Numbered from the stretch's first letter, positions 19,620 through 30,737 are shown. The stretch: DNA of 64,000 bases from Phyllobacteriaceae bacterium (GCA_024742765.1 JANSXT010000004.1:1-64000); one strand, 5' to 3'. Notes: generated by a model from the sequence alone, not told the origin. Numbers and translations are program-made.

Positions 19620-20555
19620 CTCACCACGCTTTGCGCTCTGCCGGCCGAAATTGGGCACTTCAACGTCCTGACCGGCCTCGATAATCGATTTGCGGACCTG
19701 CCGGGTGCGGGTGAACAGATCGAACAATTTGTCGCCGTCGGCCCAGCGGATTGCCCGCTGCATCGATGCCAAATCCTCGGAAAAGCGCGCCAGCATTTCG
19801 AGGATCGCTTCCTTGTTGTGCAGGCAGACATCGCGCCACATGGTCGGGTCGGATGCGGCCAGACGCGTGAAGTCGCGAAAGCCGGACGCGGAGTATTTGA
19901 TGACTTCGGATTCGGTGACCGTCTCCATATCCGAGGCGGTGCCGACAATGTTGTAGCTGATCAGTTGCGGCAGGTGCGACACGACGGCAAGAACGCGGTC
20001 GTGATGATCGGGATCCATCTCGTCGACATCGGAGCCGCAGGCGCGCCAGAACGCCGTAAGCTTGTCGAGCGCCGCGGCATCGGTGTCCGGCAACGGCGTC
20101 AGGATGCACCAGCGGTCCTCGAACAGCGTCGCAAACCCGGAATCGGGGCCGGAATATTCCGTGCCGGCGATCGGGTGGCCGGGAATGAAATGGACGCCTT
20201 GGGGAATGTGCGGCGCCATCTGGTCTATGACCGACCGCTTGGTGGACCCGACATCGGTGACAATGGCGCCGGGCTTGAGCGCGCCGGCGATGGATTTGGC
20301 GACCGCACCGGATGCGCCGACCGGGACCGAGACGATGACGAGGTCGGCGCTGTCCACCGCTTCGGCCGCGTCGGTGTGATAGCTGTCGCCAAGCCCGAGC
20401 TCCTCGGCCCGCTGCAATGTCGAAGCGCTGCGCGTTGCGATGGCGATATGGTCCGCCAGCTCTTCCCGGCGGATCACGCGGGCCAGCGACGAGCCGATCA
20501 GGCCGATGCCGATCAGGGCGATCCGGCCGAACAGGGGTTTGGCTTGGTCAGTCAT
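19608..20555 (-). CDS. Prephenate/arogenate dehydrogenase
   Basis: IALIGIGLIGSSLARVIRREELADHIAIATRS...FIPGHPIAGTEYSGPDSGFATLFEDRWCIL. Confidence 0.94.
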   Translation of the reverse strand: MTDQAKPLFGRIALIGIGLIGSSLARVIRREELADHIAIATRSASTLQRAEELGLGDSYHTDAAEAVDSADLVIVSVPVGASGAVAKSIAGALKPGAIVTDVGSTKRSVIDQMAPHIPQGVHFIPGHPIAGTEYSGPDSGFATLFEDRWCILTPLPDTDAAALDKLTAFWRACGSDVDEMDPDHHDRVLAVVSHLPQLISYNIVGTASDMETVTESEVIKYSASGFRDFTRLAASDPTMWRDVCLHNKEAILEMLARFSEDLASMQRAIRWADGDKLFDLFTRTRQVRKSIIEAGQDVEVPNFGRQSAKRGESQT

Positions 20556-20557
20556 CG

Positions 20558-21667
20558 CTAACGTTTCATGAAGGCGGTCAGCGCCTCGATCACGCCCTCA
20601 TTGGCCTCTTCGGTGCCGATCGTCATACGCAGCGCATTCGGTAGCCCATAAGGGACGACCTGACGCAGCACATAGCCGCGCTCGACCAGCCAGGCATCGG
20701 CGGCGGCAGCGCTGCGGTCCGGATCGTCGTCGGGGAAATGGATGAGCACGAAGTTTCCGACGCTTGGCGTGACATTCAGGCCGAGCGCCTCGAACGCCTC
20801 GGTCAGTTTCGGCAGCCATGTGTCATTGTGCGCGATCGCCCTGTCGATATGGGCGCGGTCGGCGATCGCGGCGGCGCCGGCGGCGATGGCCGGGGCGTTG
20901 ACGTTGAACGGACCACGCACGCGGTTGAGCGCGTCGACGATTTCCGCAGGTCCGTAGAGCCAGCCGATGCGCAGGGCGGCAAGCCCGTGGATCTTGGAGA
21001 AGGTCCGCGTCATCACGACATTGCGGTTGGCCGAGACCAGCTCGATCCCCGAGGCATAATCGTTGCGCCGGACATATTCGGCATAGGCAGCATCGAGCAC
21101 AAGAACGACATGCGGCGGCAGGCCCGCATGCAGGCGCCGGACTTCGGCGTCGGACAAATAGGTGCCCGTCGGGTTGTTGGGATTGGCCAGAAAGACGATC
21201 TTGGTGCGTTCGGTGACGGCAGAGAGAATGGCGTCCACGTCGGCCCGGTGGTCGGTCTCCGGCACGGTGACGGGTGTGCCGCCGGCGGCCAAAATCTGGA
21301 TCTTGTAGACGAGGAAGCCGTGCTCGGAAAAAACCCCCTCATCGCTGGGTCCGATATAGATCGATGCCAGAAGGCCGAGCAGTTCGTCCGAGCCGTTCGA
21401 GCATACGATGTTGTCCGGGTTGAGCCCGTGCGCGTCGGCAATCGCCGTGCGCAGCGCTGTGGACGATCCGTCCGGATAGATTTCCAAATTCTCGGCCGCG
21501 CGTTTGTAGGCCTCGATGGCAGCCGGACTTGCGCCGAGCGGTGTCTCGTTGGACGACAGCTTGTGCAGCCTGACGCCCGGGGCGGCCTTGTCACGGCCCG
21601 GCACATAGGCGGCGATCTGCATCACGCCTTCATTGGGCTGCGGTATCGAGCGGTCTGGTCGGGTCAT
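20558..21667 (-). CDS. hisC: Histidinol-phosphate aminotransferase
   Basis: [38 protein letters not shown]; start MTRPDRS overlaps chorismate mutase stop. Confidence 0.95.
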   Translation of the reverse strand: MTRPDRSIPQPNEGVMQIAAYVPGRDKAAPGVRLHKLSSNETPLGASPAAIEAYKRAAENLEIYPDGSSTALRTAIADAHGLNPDNIVCSNGSDELLGLLASIYIGPSDEGVFSEHGFLVYKIQILAAGGTPVTVPETDHRADVDAILSAVTERTKIVFLANPNNPTGTYLSDAEVRRLHAGLPPHVVLVLDAAYAEYVRRNDYASGIELVSANRNVVMTRTFSKIHGLAALRIGWLYGPAEIVDALNRVRGPFNVNAPAIAAGAAAIADRAHIDRAIAHNDTWLPKLTEAFEALGLNVTPSVGNFVLIHFPDDDPDRSAAAADAWLVERGYVLRQVVPYGLPNALRMTIGTEEANEGVIEALTAFMKR

Positions 21668-22452
21668 GCTGAACTGTCCATGGCTTGCGCGGGCGCGAAA
21701 TAGCCCCCGGCGGCGCGGATGTCGAGCAAATCGTGCGGTGCGCTGCCGCCAGCGGGAATAGCGATCAGGGCGCGTTCGCTTGCCGAGCCGGGCCTGATAA
21801 CCTCGCCGCCGGTCCATTGGTCGAGCGTGTTCTTGCTTTTGACAAGTCCGGTATAGAGCCGCATGTCGAACGGAACTGGGTCGGACAGGGGCGGCGACAG
21901 GACGAACGCGTCGACCGTCGGAAACGGCACGTCGGCAACCGGAAGGCGCGCCATCACCGACAAGCCGCCCGACGAATCGAGCCCGTCCCACCAGGCGCCC
22001 GCGCCTTCGAGCGATACGATGACGAGCGCATTCTGTTCGACAATCGCCGCGTCCATCGCGCCGGCCGCGTCCCCGTGTTCCTCGATGGCGACCGTGAAAC
22101 CGAACTGGAACCGCGCCATGTCGCGCATTGTCGCGGCTTCCGCGCCGCCGACCAGATGAACGCGATAGGGCGCCTGAAGCCAGGTGAAGGTCGAGATGAT
22201 CTCACGCCAGACATGGACGATCATCGACAGCGGCACCGAGCCGGAATGCCGTTCGGCCAGGATGCGCATCATCTGCGCCTCGCGACCGGGCCGGAAGGCG
22301 GCGCCCTTGGCCTGGTCGGCGCCCTTGATGCGGATCAGTTCGTCGATCACGCCGGCGCGCTGCATCAAGAGCCCGTGCATGGATTCGTCGACCGCGTCGA
22401 TCTTGGCGCGCAATTCTGTCAGGCGCTGCGGATTGGGAGGCGTTTGGGCCAT
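21664..22452 (-). CDS. Chorismate mutase domain protein
   Basis: [34 protein letters not shown]. Confidence 0.92.
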   Translation of the reverse strand: MAQTPPNPQRLTELRAKIDAVDESMHGLLMQRAGVIDELIRIKGADQAKGAAFRPGREAQMMRILAERHSGSVPLSMIVHVWREIISTFTWLQAPYRVHLVGGAEAATMRDMARFQFGFTVAIEEHGDAAGAMDAAIVEQNALVIVSLEGAGAWWDGLDSSGGLSVMARLPVADVPFPTVDAFVLSPPLSDPVPFDMRLYTGLVKSKNTLDQWTGGEVIRPGSASERALIAIPAGGSAPHDLLDIRAAGGYFAPAQAMDSSA

Positions 22453-22516
22453 GAGTGTTCGGTCTCGTCGTGTCGCGAAGTCATAGTCTCGCGATCCGGC
22501 AATTGCAAAACCGGCG

Positions 22517-23263
22517 TCAGCCCTCGACCTCGCGTCCGGCGACGGTCCCTTGCGGCGCCAGAGCCGGCACAAAGACGCGGCGCGACTGGCGTTCAGCGAC
22601 GGGCAGGCCTTGATAAAGCCGCTTCTGGGCTTCGATTACCAGAACGCCCCCGAAGACCGGCCAGAGCCGCAGGCCCCATGCCTCGAGCCGGGTCGACAGA
22701 CGCAAGGCGAGAAAGCGCCGCGAGGGAGGAAAGAACAGCGCTTCGGTTTCGGCGGTCATGGTGAAATTGGCGTCGCGCAGCAGCTTGACCAATTGACCGC
22801 GGGAGAACGGCCGGCCATTGCCGAACGGTGTCTGCTCGATCTGCGCCCAGACGCCGCGCCGGTTGGGCACGACGATGACGAGGCGGCCATTGGGCGCCAG
22901 AACGCGCCAGATCTCCATCAGCGTTTCGCGCGGGCTTTCGGCATGTTCAAGCGCATGAACCAGCAGCATCCGATCAATCGAGGAATCGGGCAGCGGCAAT
23001 TCCTCGTCAAAGACGAGCGCGGTCTTCGACGGTCCGGTGCGCGGCCAGCGGGCGGCCCCCTGGGCCGCAAGCATGAAGGCGAGCGTGCGTTCGGTGTCGG
23101 GCTCGAAACGATCGAGCCATGGCCGTGTGTGACCCAGACCGACCAGCCGCTCATTGGGCATCGGCTTCCAGATGCGCGACAGGGCGAGGCCAATGGCGCG
23201 GCTCGTGCGCTTGCCAAGCGCCGAATGGTAAAAGGCGCGCAGTTCGACAATGTCGGTATGCAT
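22517..23263 (-). CDS. Class I SAM-dependent methyltransferase
   Basis: SSIDRMLLVHALEHAESPRETLMEIWRVLAPNGRLVIVVPNRRGVWA. Confidence 0.92.
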   Translation of the reverse strand: MHTDIVELRAFYHSALGKRTSRAIGLALSRIWKPMPNERLVGLGHTRPWLDRFEPDTERTLAFMLAAQGAARWPRTGPSKTALVFDEELPLPDSSIDRMLLVHALEHAESPRETLMEIWRVLAPNGRLVIVVPNRRGVWAQIEQTPFGNGRPFSRGQLVKLLRDANFTMTAETEALFFPPSRRFLALRLSTRLEAWGLRLWPVFGGVLVIEAQKRLYQGLPVAERQSRRVFVPALAPQGTVAGREVEG

Positions 23264-23349
23264 GGTTCGGCGCGACCCCTCGCATTGACGCGGCGCCAGA
23301 AAACCGCATTTGTGCGGTCAGGGCAACGCGGATCGGAAGGACATGCAAC

Positions 23350-24114
23350 ATGATCGAGATCGAACAGTTTTCCTGCCTGTCCGACAATTTCGGCGTTCTG
23401 GTGCATGATGCGAAGACCGGGCGCACGGTTTCGATCGATGCGCCGGAGGCCGCTGCCATCGAAACGGCCCTTTCGCGGCGGGGCTGGGCGCTGACCGACA
23501 TTCTGGTCACGCACAAGCATTTCGATCACATTGACGGTCTCAAGCCGCTCAAGGAGGCCTATGGCTGCACGATCACCGGCCCCAAGGCCGAAGCGGACGC
23601 GATCGGCATGCTCGATGAAGAACTGGTCGAAGGCGATGTGTACGAGGCCGGGTCCATGGTGTTTTCGGTGATCGAAACGCCGGGCCACACACTGGGCCAG
23701 ATCAACTACCACTGCCCGCAGGCCAATGCGCTCTTTGCCGGCGATACGTTGTTCTCGCTGGGATGCGGTCGGCTGTTCGAGGGCAGCGCCGCCGACATGT
23801 TCGCCTCGCTCGAAAAGCTCAAGGTCCTGCCGCCGCAGACGCATCTTTACTGCGGTCACGAATACACAAGGGCCAATGCGGCCTTCGCGCTGTCTGTCGA
23901 TCCGGACAATGATGCGCTGAAAGTCCGCGCCGATCAGGTGGAGGCGCTCCGTGCCGAAGGCTTGCCGACATTGCCGGTCACGCTGGAGCGCGAACTCGCC
24001 ACCAATCCGTTCCTGCGAACAGACGATGCGGGCATTCGCAAGCAACTGGACATGGATGTCGCCGACGATGTCGCCGTTTTCGCCGAATTGCGGGCGCGCA
24101 AGGACCGCTTCTGA
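23350..24114 (+). CDS. gloB: Hydroxyacylglutathione hydrolase (glyoxalase II)
   Basis: DILVTHKHFDHIDGLKPLKEAYG...GHTLGQINYH...CGHEYTRANAAFALSVDPDN. Confidence 0.95.
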   Translation: MIEIEQFSCLSDNFGVLVHDAKTGRTVSIDAPEAAAIETALSRRGWALTDILVTHKHFDHIDGLKPLKEAYGCTITGPKAEADAIGMLDEELVEGDVYEAGSMVFSVIETPGHTLGQINYHCPQANALFAGDTLFSLGCGRLFEGSAADMFASLEKLKVLPPQTHLYCGHEYTRANAAFALSVDPDNDALKVRADQVEALRAEGLPTLPVTLERELATNPFLRTDDAGIRKQLDMDVADDVAVFAELRARKDRF

Positions 24115-24116
24115 AT

Positions 24117-24767
24117 TCAGATGAAGGCCGACAGGATCAGGGTCTGCGCTGCGACATAGAGCACCCAGATCGACGGGCCGGTGACCGTGCGCCTTGCCGC
24201 GTTGTCGGGCGCGATCACGAACTTTTCCATGCCGAGGATGGCGTCCGATGCCATGAACAGCACGGCGCCCGCAATGACCAGCCAGGAGCCTGTCAGCAAT
24301 GCGGTCACGCCCATCGCAAGGATGGCTCCGACATAGGCCATGACCGGCCAGCGCAGTGGGCCGGCATGGCGAAACAGGATCCGGCCCAGGATGATTGCAA
24401 CTGTGACCATCGCGGCTCCAATCGGCCAGGAAAGGGCCGGCATGTCGGTGAAGCGGCTTTGAGCGAACAGCAGGACGTAGATCACATGTCCAGTGAGAAA
24501 GGCGATCAGACCTGCAAGAAACGTGATGTCCGGCCGGTCGTCACCATCGGAGGCGGGGCGTGCGAAGGCCAAAAGCAGATCGCCCAGCGCACACAGAATG
24601 AGCGCGGCGACCAGAAGCATGGGCGCACCGGCCATCGACGCCACGATGGCAAACAATGTTACCGGAACCGTTTTGACGATCGCGCGGGCGATGACGGCGC
24701 GCCCCTGCGGCATGAACAGATAGCCGACGGCGCATGCCAAGGCGACGAGGAGCAGGCCTTGCGTCAT
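24117..24767 (-). CDS. Lysoplasmalogenase (YhhN family)
   Basis: Multi-TM; AALILCALGDLLLAF...LAGLIAFLTGHVIYVLLF...LFMASDAILGMEKFV. Confidence 0.85.
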   Translation of the reverse strand: MTQGLLLVALACAVGYLFMPQGRAVIARAIVKTVPVTLFAIVASMAGAPMLLVAALILCALGDLLLAFARPASDGDDRPDITFLAGLIAFLTGHVIYVLLFAQSRFTDMPALSWPIGAAMVTVAIILGRILFRHAGPLRWPVMAYVGAILAMGVTALLTGSWLVIAGAVLFMASDAILGMEKFVIAPDNAARRTVTGPSIWVLYVAAQTLILSAFI

Positions 24768-25693
24768 GGCGCGCTCCGCCGGCCGATGGTCGATAGGGCT
24801 GCCAGAAGGGCGCCGGCTGTGATCAGAACGCAGGCAACTAGAACCGGCCAGCCGGCGTCGGCCCGTCCGGCAGCGATGAGGATGAGCGTCGACAGAAGAG
24901 GGGCGGCATAGCTGGACGTGCCGACGAGCTGTATGTCGCCGTGCTTGACGCCATGGTCCCAGACATAGAAGGCCGCGCCGACCGGCAAAAGGCCGAGGCC
25001 GATGACGGCCAGCCATTGCGTCGCATCGAGCGGCCAGACGGCGGTTTCGCGCTCAAACAGCCACCAACAGAGTGTCGAAAGCAGCATTGCGACCGCGCAA
25101 AAGACGATGACGGCCGATGTCGGAACGGCCGCAAAGCGCCGGGCGATCAGCGAATAGCCGGCCCATGTGAATGCGGCGGCGAAGGCCAGCGCATAGCCAT
25201 CGACAAACCGGGGATCGATGGAAAGCGACGTGCCGCGCGTGACGATCAGTGCCGCGCCGGAAAAGCCCATAAGGGCGCCGGCAATGTGATACCAGCGCAG
25301 TTTTTCACCGGGCAGGAGCGCGCTGCCGACGACGATGAGAAGCGGCCAAAGATAGGCGATCAGGCTCGCCTCTACGGCCGGCGCCGCCTTCAGGGCGGCG
25401 AAATAGAGTGCGTGGTAGCCGAACAGGCCGATGCTGCCGAGCCCATAGGCGAGCCATTGCCCGTTTGCCGGCAACAGGCTCTGCCGGTTCCGGCGCGATG
25501 CGTGCCACAAAAGCCCGACGAGCGTCCCGACGGCAAAGCTGATGGCCGCGGTCTGGAAGGGCGGCATGGCGCCGGTGGCATCGGTCAAGAGCGCCAGAAA
25601 ACCCCACATGACGACCGCAAGGAACCCGGCCAGCGTCGCCAGATTGCGATGCCGGGATGAAGCAGGTCGAGTTGTGGGGCTGGCTGCGTCCAT
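24764..25693 (-). CDS. DMT family transporter (EamA, YddG-like)
   Basis: GFLAVVMWGFLALLTDATGAMPPFQTAAISFAVG; about 10 TM. Confidence 0.88.
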   Translation of the reverse strand: MDAASPTTRPASSRHRNLATLAGFLAVVMWGFLALLTDATGAMPPFQTAAISFAVGTLVGLLWHASRRNRQSLLPANGQWLAYGLGSIGLFGYHALYFAALKAAPAVEASLIAYLWPLLIVVGSALLPGEKLRWYHIAGALMGFSGAALIVTRGTSLSIDPRFVDGYALAFAAAFTWAGYSLIARRFAAVPTSAVIVFCAVAMLLSTLCWWLFERETAVWPLDATQWLAVIGLGLLPVGAAFYVWDHGVKHGDIQLVGTSSYAAPLLSTLILIAAGRADAGWPVLVACVLITAGALLAALSTIGRRSAP

Positions 25694-25717
25694 GCCCCGC
25701 CGTTTCGGGGCGGGCGG

Positions 25718-26500
25718 TCAGTTTGTCAATTGTTCAAAGCGCGTGGCGGTGACATTGACCGTGGCGCCGTCGATCTTCACGCGTGCCTTGACCGGCGCAT
25801 AAAGGCCGGTTTGGCCGACCGGAGCGAAACTGATCTCGATGCGGCCCTTGTCGCGCATCCAGTTGATCTCGCGCTTGGAGCGGTTGAAACCGGCAATCGG
25901 CACGAATTGGGCCCGGCAGGTAACGGCATCGCCGCTAAAGCCCTTGGCCGAAAACGGGATGGTCCGCAGATAACTCATCTTCAGATCGGCCCGCAGCGCT
26001 CCCGAGAATGTGCTGATCGTGCGGGCGCAGACCTGCCGCAAGGACGGTGCGGGAACCAGCATGGCGCCGATCGGATCGAGGACGCCGGACAGTTGCGCCG
26101 GCGTCGGTTCGATCCAGTCATCGCCCTTGGAGACGTTAGGCGTGTTGCTGGCCGAGGTGACCCTGCCGCCCGAAAAGGCGATCACGGTGCGCTTGTCGCG
26201 GCCATTGTCGGTGTAGCGGACATCGAAATTGCCCGACTGGACGTTGCCGCCGGCGATCGCGCCCGAGGCGTTGAGCGTGCCCGCCGTGGTGGTGAACAGC
26301 CGCGCCACGCCGCGGGCGCGCATGGTGGCGTTGACCGTGTAGCTGCTGGTGTCGATTGTCGACTGGAAGCTTGTGGAGGCGATGCGCAGGCCAAAGGCGG
26401 ATACGGAATATTCCGATGCATAATTGGCCGCTTTCACGGGCTGTGTGCTGATGGTGGTTGCGGCCAGCGCGGCCAATGCGGCGGTGACGATGCGTCGCAT
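25718..26500 (-). CDS. DUF3108 domain-containing protein
   Basis: Signal peptide; YSVSAFGLRIASTSFQSTIDTSSYTVNATMRARGVARLF. Confidence 0.8.
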   Translation of the reverse strand: MRRIVTAALAALAATTISTQPVKAANYASEYSVSAFGLRIASTSFQSTIDTSSYTVNATMRARGVARLFTTTAGTLNASGAIAGGNVQSGNFDVRYTDNGRDKRTVIAFSGGRVTSASNTPNVSKGDDWIEPTPAQLSGVLDPIGAMLVPAPSLRQVCARTISTFSGALRADLKMSYLRTIPFSAKGFSGDAVTCRAQFVPIAGFNRSKREINWMRDKGRIEISFAPVGQTGLYAPVKARVKIDGATVNVTATRFEQLTN

Positions 26501-26611
26501 GAATATGGTCCCGTTCCTTTACTGTCCCTTCGGCCTTGCTGGGTCAGCAATATGCCGATTGTGTGGACGGATATGGCGCCGGCATGCTGAATGGCGGCTG
26601 AACGAACGGCA

Positions 26612-26640
26612 TTGACGGCCAGCCGCGCAAACACTATAGA
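26612..26640 (+). promoter_or_regulatory. Candidate sigma70 promoter for rpmB
   Basis: TTGACG-N17-TATAGA. Confidence 0.65.
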
Positions 26641-26759
26641 GCGGCGACTTTTCCGCAATGCGCCAGGTCCATTGCCGCATCCGGTTTCCGGAATTGGGGC
26701 GTCTGGGCCGTTTTGCGCTGCCGGACCCGACAATTGCAAGACGATCGAAGGTGAATCCC

Positions 26760-27056
26760 ATGTCGCGCGCATGCGAACTGACGAACAAGGCGGTCATGGC
26801 CGGCAACAATGTCAGCCACGCCAACAACAAGACCCGCCGCCGCTTCCTGCCCAATCTGTGCCAAGTGACGCTGATGAGCGAAACGCTGGGCGAAAAGTTC
26901 CGCCTGCGTGTCTCCGCTGCTGCCCTGCGCTCGGTCGAGCATCGCGGCGGTCTCGATGCCTATCTGGCCAAGGCAAAGCCCGCCGAACTGTCGCAGCGTG
27001 CGCGCCTGATCAAGCGCCGCATTGCGCAGAAGCAGGCCGAAGGCGCACAGGCGTAA
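26760..27056 (+). CDS. rpmB: 50S ribosomal protein L28
   Basis: [36 protein letters not shown]. Confidence 0.97.
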   Translation: MSRACELTNKAVMAGNNVSHANNKTRRRFLPNLCQVTLMSETLGEKFRLRVSAAALRSVEHRGGLDAYLAKAKPAELSQRARLIKRRIAQKQAEGAQA

Positions 27057-27069
27057 AGCCAGTTTCATC

Positions 27070-27090
27070 GCCGGCCTGTCGTGGGCCGGC
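27070..27090 (+). terminator. Hairpin downstream of rpmB (weak intrinsic terminator)
   Basis: GCCGGCC-N7-GGCCGGC, followed by TTCATCT (poor U-tract). Confidence 0.4.
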
Positions 27091-27101
27091 TTCATCTGCA
27101 A

Positions 27102-27131
27102 CTGGTGGCATCACCCAGGATAAAAAAATGC
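27102..27131 (+). promoter_or_regulatory. Candidate preQ1-I-type riboswitch
   Basis: CTGG-T-GGCATC-AC-CCAG-GATAAAAAA-ATGC: 4-bp P1, A-rich tail, and loop GCAT complementary to ATGC at the start codon. Downstream gene is a queuosine-precursor transporter. Confidence 0.72.
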
Positions 27132-27775
27132 GTTCCTTTCCGCTTGTCCCAACGCTCGGCTTCGTTGCCGCCATGTGCGCGGTCGTCGCCGCGTCCAACT
27201 ATCTCGTCCAGTTCCCGGTCGAAGCGACGCTCGGCGGCGTCAATCTGGCCGACCTTCTGACCTGGGGTGCGTTCACCTACCCGGTGGCTTTTCTGGTCAC
27301 CGACCTGACCAATCGCCGGTTCGGCCCATCCGCTGCGCGTATCGTGGTGTTCGCCGGCTTTGCACTCGCCGTGATCCTTTCGATCGTTTTGGCGACGCCG
27401 CGCATTGCGATCGCTTCGGGGACCGCGTTCCTGACCGCGCAACTGCTCGATGTCGCCATCTTCGACCGTCTGCGCACGCAGGCATGGTGGCGCGCGCCGC
27501 TTGTCTCCTCGGTGCTCGGCTCGGTGCTCGATACGTTCATTTTCTTCACGCTGGCATTTGCGCCGGCCTTTGCGCTGATCGATACCGGGCTCGGCATGGA
27601 AGACGGTTCGCTCGGCTTTGCCGTGCCGTTCCTGGGCGTTTTCGGAGCGTCACCGCTCTGGGTGTCGCTGGCCGCAGGCGATCTTCTGGTCAAGCTTCTT
27701 GTCGGGCTGGCGATGCTGGTGCCTTACGGCCTGCTCTTGAATGTCAGCCGCCCACGGCATCTGCCGGCGGCGTGA
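27128..27775 (+). CDS. Queuosine precursor transporter (YhhQ/VUT family)
   Basis: TLGFVAAMCAVVAASNYLVQFPV...LTWGAFTYPVAFLVTDLTNRRFG. Confidence 0.92.
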   Translation: MRSFPLVPTLGFVAAMCAVVAASNYLVQFPVEATLGGVNLADLLTWGAFTYPVAFLVTDLTNRRFGPSAARIVVFAGFALAVILSIVLATPRIAIASGTAFLTAQLLDVAIFDRLRTQAWWRAPLVSSVLGSVLDTFIFFTLAFAPAFALIDTGLGMEDGSLGFAVPFLGVFGASPLWVSLAAGDLLVKLLVGLAMLVPYGLLLNVSRPRHLPAA

Positions 27776-28784
27776 GATAGCGGAACTCGATCAAGAGATT
27801 GCGCTGCAGGATGGAATGATTGTCGTCCGAGACGATGGTCAGGCGCGGCACGCCATCGGCATCCTCGGTGATCGCCAGACCTTCCATATTGTCAATCTGA
27901 AAGCGCATGTCGGCCTCCAGCAGGATTTCGCCATCGACCGTGGCGCGCGCGCTGATGTCGGCATCGTCGATCCGGCGTAAGCGCATCGCAACGCCGTCCC
28001 GCACATTGAAGCGGCGCTCCAGCAGAACCAGATCGCCGTCGGGAAGAAAATCCATGTCCGTGACGTAGAAATCGTCCCGCTTGACGACGGAAAACTCGAA
28101 CGTTTCTCCGGTTTCCGGCCTCGCGAACGCCATGATGTTGCCGGCCGCATCGAGACTGTTTTCGCTGACACCGATCAGCGCACCGGCCAGCGCGCTTGCC
28201 GTCGTGCCGATGGCGATGCCCTCGAACCCGCGATTACGGCGCAGTTCGTGCAGCGGCACGGGCGGCGGGGCGCTGGTCTGCCACCGGCGTTCGCCATCTT
28301 CGCTGCGGTATCGGGCGACGCGGTGCTCGCGCTCGAACGACACCCAGACATCGGCGCCGCGGATCGCGATGCCCTCGGCATCGGCCAACCATTTGCCCTC
28401 CATTGGCCGGCCGTTTTCGCCGGCAATCTCGCGCATGGTCAGTTCGTCGACGCCAGCGGGCCTGCCGTCTTGATGGCGCATGAGGGTTCCGTCGACCCAG
28501 AATCCGGTGTCGGTGACGCCGGTGAAACGGCCCTGCCCCTCGACGAAGCGAAAGCCGGACAGGGCGCCGAGATGGCGTGAAGAGGCGTTGATCTCGAGGC
28601 CGCCGGCAAATTCCAGATCGCCGAAGCGCATCTCGTCGGAGCCGATACGGAAGCGGGTGATCGGTCGCGTCCGGGCTTCCATGCGGAGCAGTTCGGCCTG
28701 TTGGGCTTCGGCCGGCGCCGGCGGGACCGTCAATGCCGCAACGGTCAGTGTTGCCAGGGCGAGCGCTGCTCGCACCATGCCCAT
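27744..28784 (-). CDS. Esterase-like activity of phytase family protein
   Basis: FGDLEFAGGLEINASSRHLGALSGFRFVEGQGRFTGVTDTGFW...FLPDGDLVLLERRF. Confidence 0.85.
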   Translation of the reverse strand: MGMVRAALALATLTVAALTVPPAPAEAQQAELLRMEARTRPITRFRIGSDEMRFGDLEFAGGLEINASSRHLGALSGFRFVEGQGRFTGVTDTGFWVDGTLMRHQDGRPAGVDELTMREIAGENGRPMEGKWLADAEGIAIRGADVWVSFEREHRVARYRSEDGERRWQTSAPPPVPLHELRRNRGFEGIAIGTTASALAGALIGVSENSLDAAGNIMAFARPETGETFEFSVVKRDDFYVTDMDFLPDGDLVLLERRFNVRDGVAMRLRRIDDADISARATVDGEILLEADMRFQIDNMEGLAITEDADGVPRLTIVSDDNHSILQRNLLIEFRYLTPPADAVGG

Positions 28785-30716
28785 TCAGCCGGCCCGCCGC
28801 CGGCGCGGCGCCGGGCGGCCCTGAAGGCGTCCGGATGCGCCCTCATCGGTGAACAGGGCCGCCAGTTGCTCGGTCATGGCGCCGGCCAGTTCTTCGGCAT
28901 CGACGATGGTCACGGCGCGGCGATAATAGCGGGTCACGTCATGGCCGATGCCGATTGCCAGCAATTCGACGTCAGAGCGCGTCTCGATCTCCTCGATCAC
29001 CGCGCGCAGATGACGCTCAAGATAGTTGCCCGGATTGACCGACAGGGTCGAATCGTCGACCGGCGCGCCATCGGAAATCATCATCAGGATGCGCCGCTGT
29101 TCGGGGCGGGCGGCAAGGCGACGATAGGCCCAGGTCAGCGCTTCGCCGTCGATATTTTCCTTCAAGAGACCCTCGCGCATCATCAGGCCGAGATTTTTGC
29201 GCACCCGGCGCCACGGCGCATCGGCGCTCTTGTAGATGATGTGGCGCAAATCGTTGAGACGGCCGGGTTCGGCCGGCTTGCCGCGCTTGAGCCAGGCTTC
29301 GCGCGCCTGCCCGCCCTTCCAGGCGCGCGTGGTAAAACCGAGGATTTCCACCTTGACGCCGCAGCGTTCGAGCGTCCGTGCCAGAATGTCGGCGCAGGTT
29401 GCTGCGACCGAGATCGGCCGGCCGCGCATGGAGCCGGAATTGTCGATCAGAAGCGTGACGACGGTGTCGCGGAAATTTGTGTCGCGCTCACGCTTGAAGG
29501 TGAGCGCGCCAAAGCCCCCCTTCATCTCCTCGACGACCACGCGCGGCAGTCGCGCCGGGTCGAGATAGCCTTCTTCGAGGTCAAAATCCCATGACCGGTT
29601 CTGCTGGGCCATCAGGCGCCGCTGGAGCCGGTTGGCGAGACGGCCGACGACGCCCTGGAGGTTGGCGAGCTGCTTGTCGAGATAGGCGCGTAGACGGTCC
29701 AGTTCAGCTTCGTCGCACAGTTCTTCGGCGGCGATCGTCTCGTCGAATTCGGTCGTGTAGATGCGGTAGTCGATGTCCGACAAAATGTCCTGAAAACCGG
29801 GATCGGGCCGTTCGACCTCGCCCGGCTCCTCGGCGTCGAGATCGAAATCGTCGTCCATGTCGTCGCTGGTGGCGTCGGACGCTTCCATCTCGCCGGCTTC
29901 GGTTTCCTCGCTCTCGGCGGGCGCTTCGTCCTGGTCGGCGCTTTCCTCGCCCGACTGCTGGTCGTCCAGCCCGCCATCGTCCTGTTCTTCCTGGTCGGGC
30001 GGCTGTTCGTCGGGGCTGTCATCGTCGTCGGCTTCGTCGGCGCCATCGCCTTCATAATCGTCCGCCATTTCCATGGCGGCGAGCATGTGGCGCACGGTGC
30101 GCGCGAACGCGTCCTGATCTTCGACATTGGCGGCGAGCGCGTCGAGATCGGCACCGGCCTTGTCGGTGATCCAGTCGCGCCAGAGATCGGCGACGGCGCT
30201 CGCCGCGTCCGGCGTCGGGCGGCCGGTCAGTTTCTCGCGGACCATCAGCGCGACCGCTTCTTCCAGCGGCGCCTGATCCTTTTCGGTGACCGCCGACAGG
30301 TTGTTGCGCGTGAACCGGTCCTCAAGCATAGCGGCGAGATTGTCTCCGACGCCGGCCATGCGGCGCGTGCCCAGCGATTCCACACGCGCCTGTTCCACCG
30401 CGTCATAGATGGCGCGCGCCTGATCGCCCTCCGGCGCGATGGCACGATGGGTGACATTGTCATGGCAGGCCGAGCGAAGGGCGATCGAATCGCCCATGCC
30501 GCGCGTCACCATGACGTCGTTTTTGGTCACGCGCTTGGGCAGGTCAGTCAGCCGCGCATGCTTGCCGGCGAAGGCCGGCCGGTCGGTCGAAAAGACAACT
30601 TCCAGTTCCGGTTCGCCCGCAATCGCGCGCATGCAGCCGGTCACCGCCCGCTTGAAGGGCTCGGTGTCGGCGGGCTTTTGCACGCGCTTGCGGGAATTGT
30701 CTCCGGGGCTGGCCAT
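28785..30716 (-). CDS. cobT: Cobaltochelatase subunit CobT
   Basis: Acidic central region plus VWA domain ([45 protein letters not shown]); next to cobS. Confidence 0.95.
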   Translation of the reverse strand: MASPGDNSRKRVQKPADTEPFKRAVTGCMRAIAGEPELEVVFSTDRPAFAGKHARLTDLPKRVTKNDVMVTRGMGDSIALRSACHDNVTHRAIAPEGDQARAIYDAVEQARVESLGTRRMAGVGDNLAAMLEDRFTRNNLSAVTEKDQAPLEEAVALMVREKLTGRPTPDAASAVADLWRDWITDKAGADLDALAANVEDQDAFARTVRHMLAAMEMADDYEGDGADEADDDDSPDEQPPDQEEQDDGGLDDQQSGEESADQDEAPAESEETEAGEMEASDATSDDMDDDFDLDAEEPGEVERPDPGFQDILSDIDYRIYTTEFDETIAAEELCDEAELDRLRAYLDKQLANLQGVVGRLANRLQRRLMAQQNRSWDFDLEEGYLDPARLPRVVVEEMKGGFGALTFKRERDTNFRDTVVTLLIDNSGSMRGRPISVAATCADILARTLERCGVKVEILGFTTRAWKGGQAREAWLKRGKPAEPGRLNDLRHIIYKSADAPWRRVRKNLGLMMREGLLKENIDGEALTWAYRRLAARPEQRRILMMISDGAPVDDSTLSVNPGNYLERHLRAVIEEIETRSDVELLAIGIGHDVTRYYRRAVTIVDAEELAGAMTEQLAALFTDEGASGRLQGRPAPRRRRAG

Positions 30717-30737
30717 TTGCTCGCGGTCGGGACCTCG

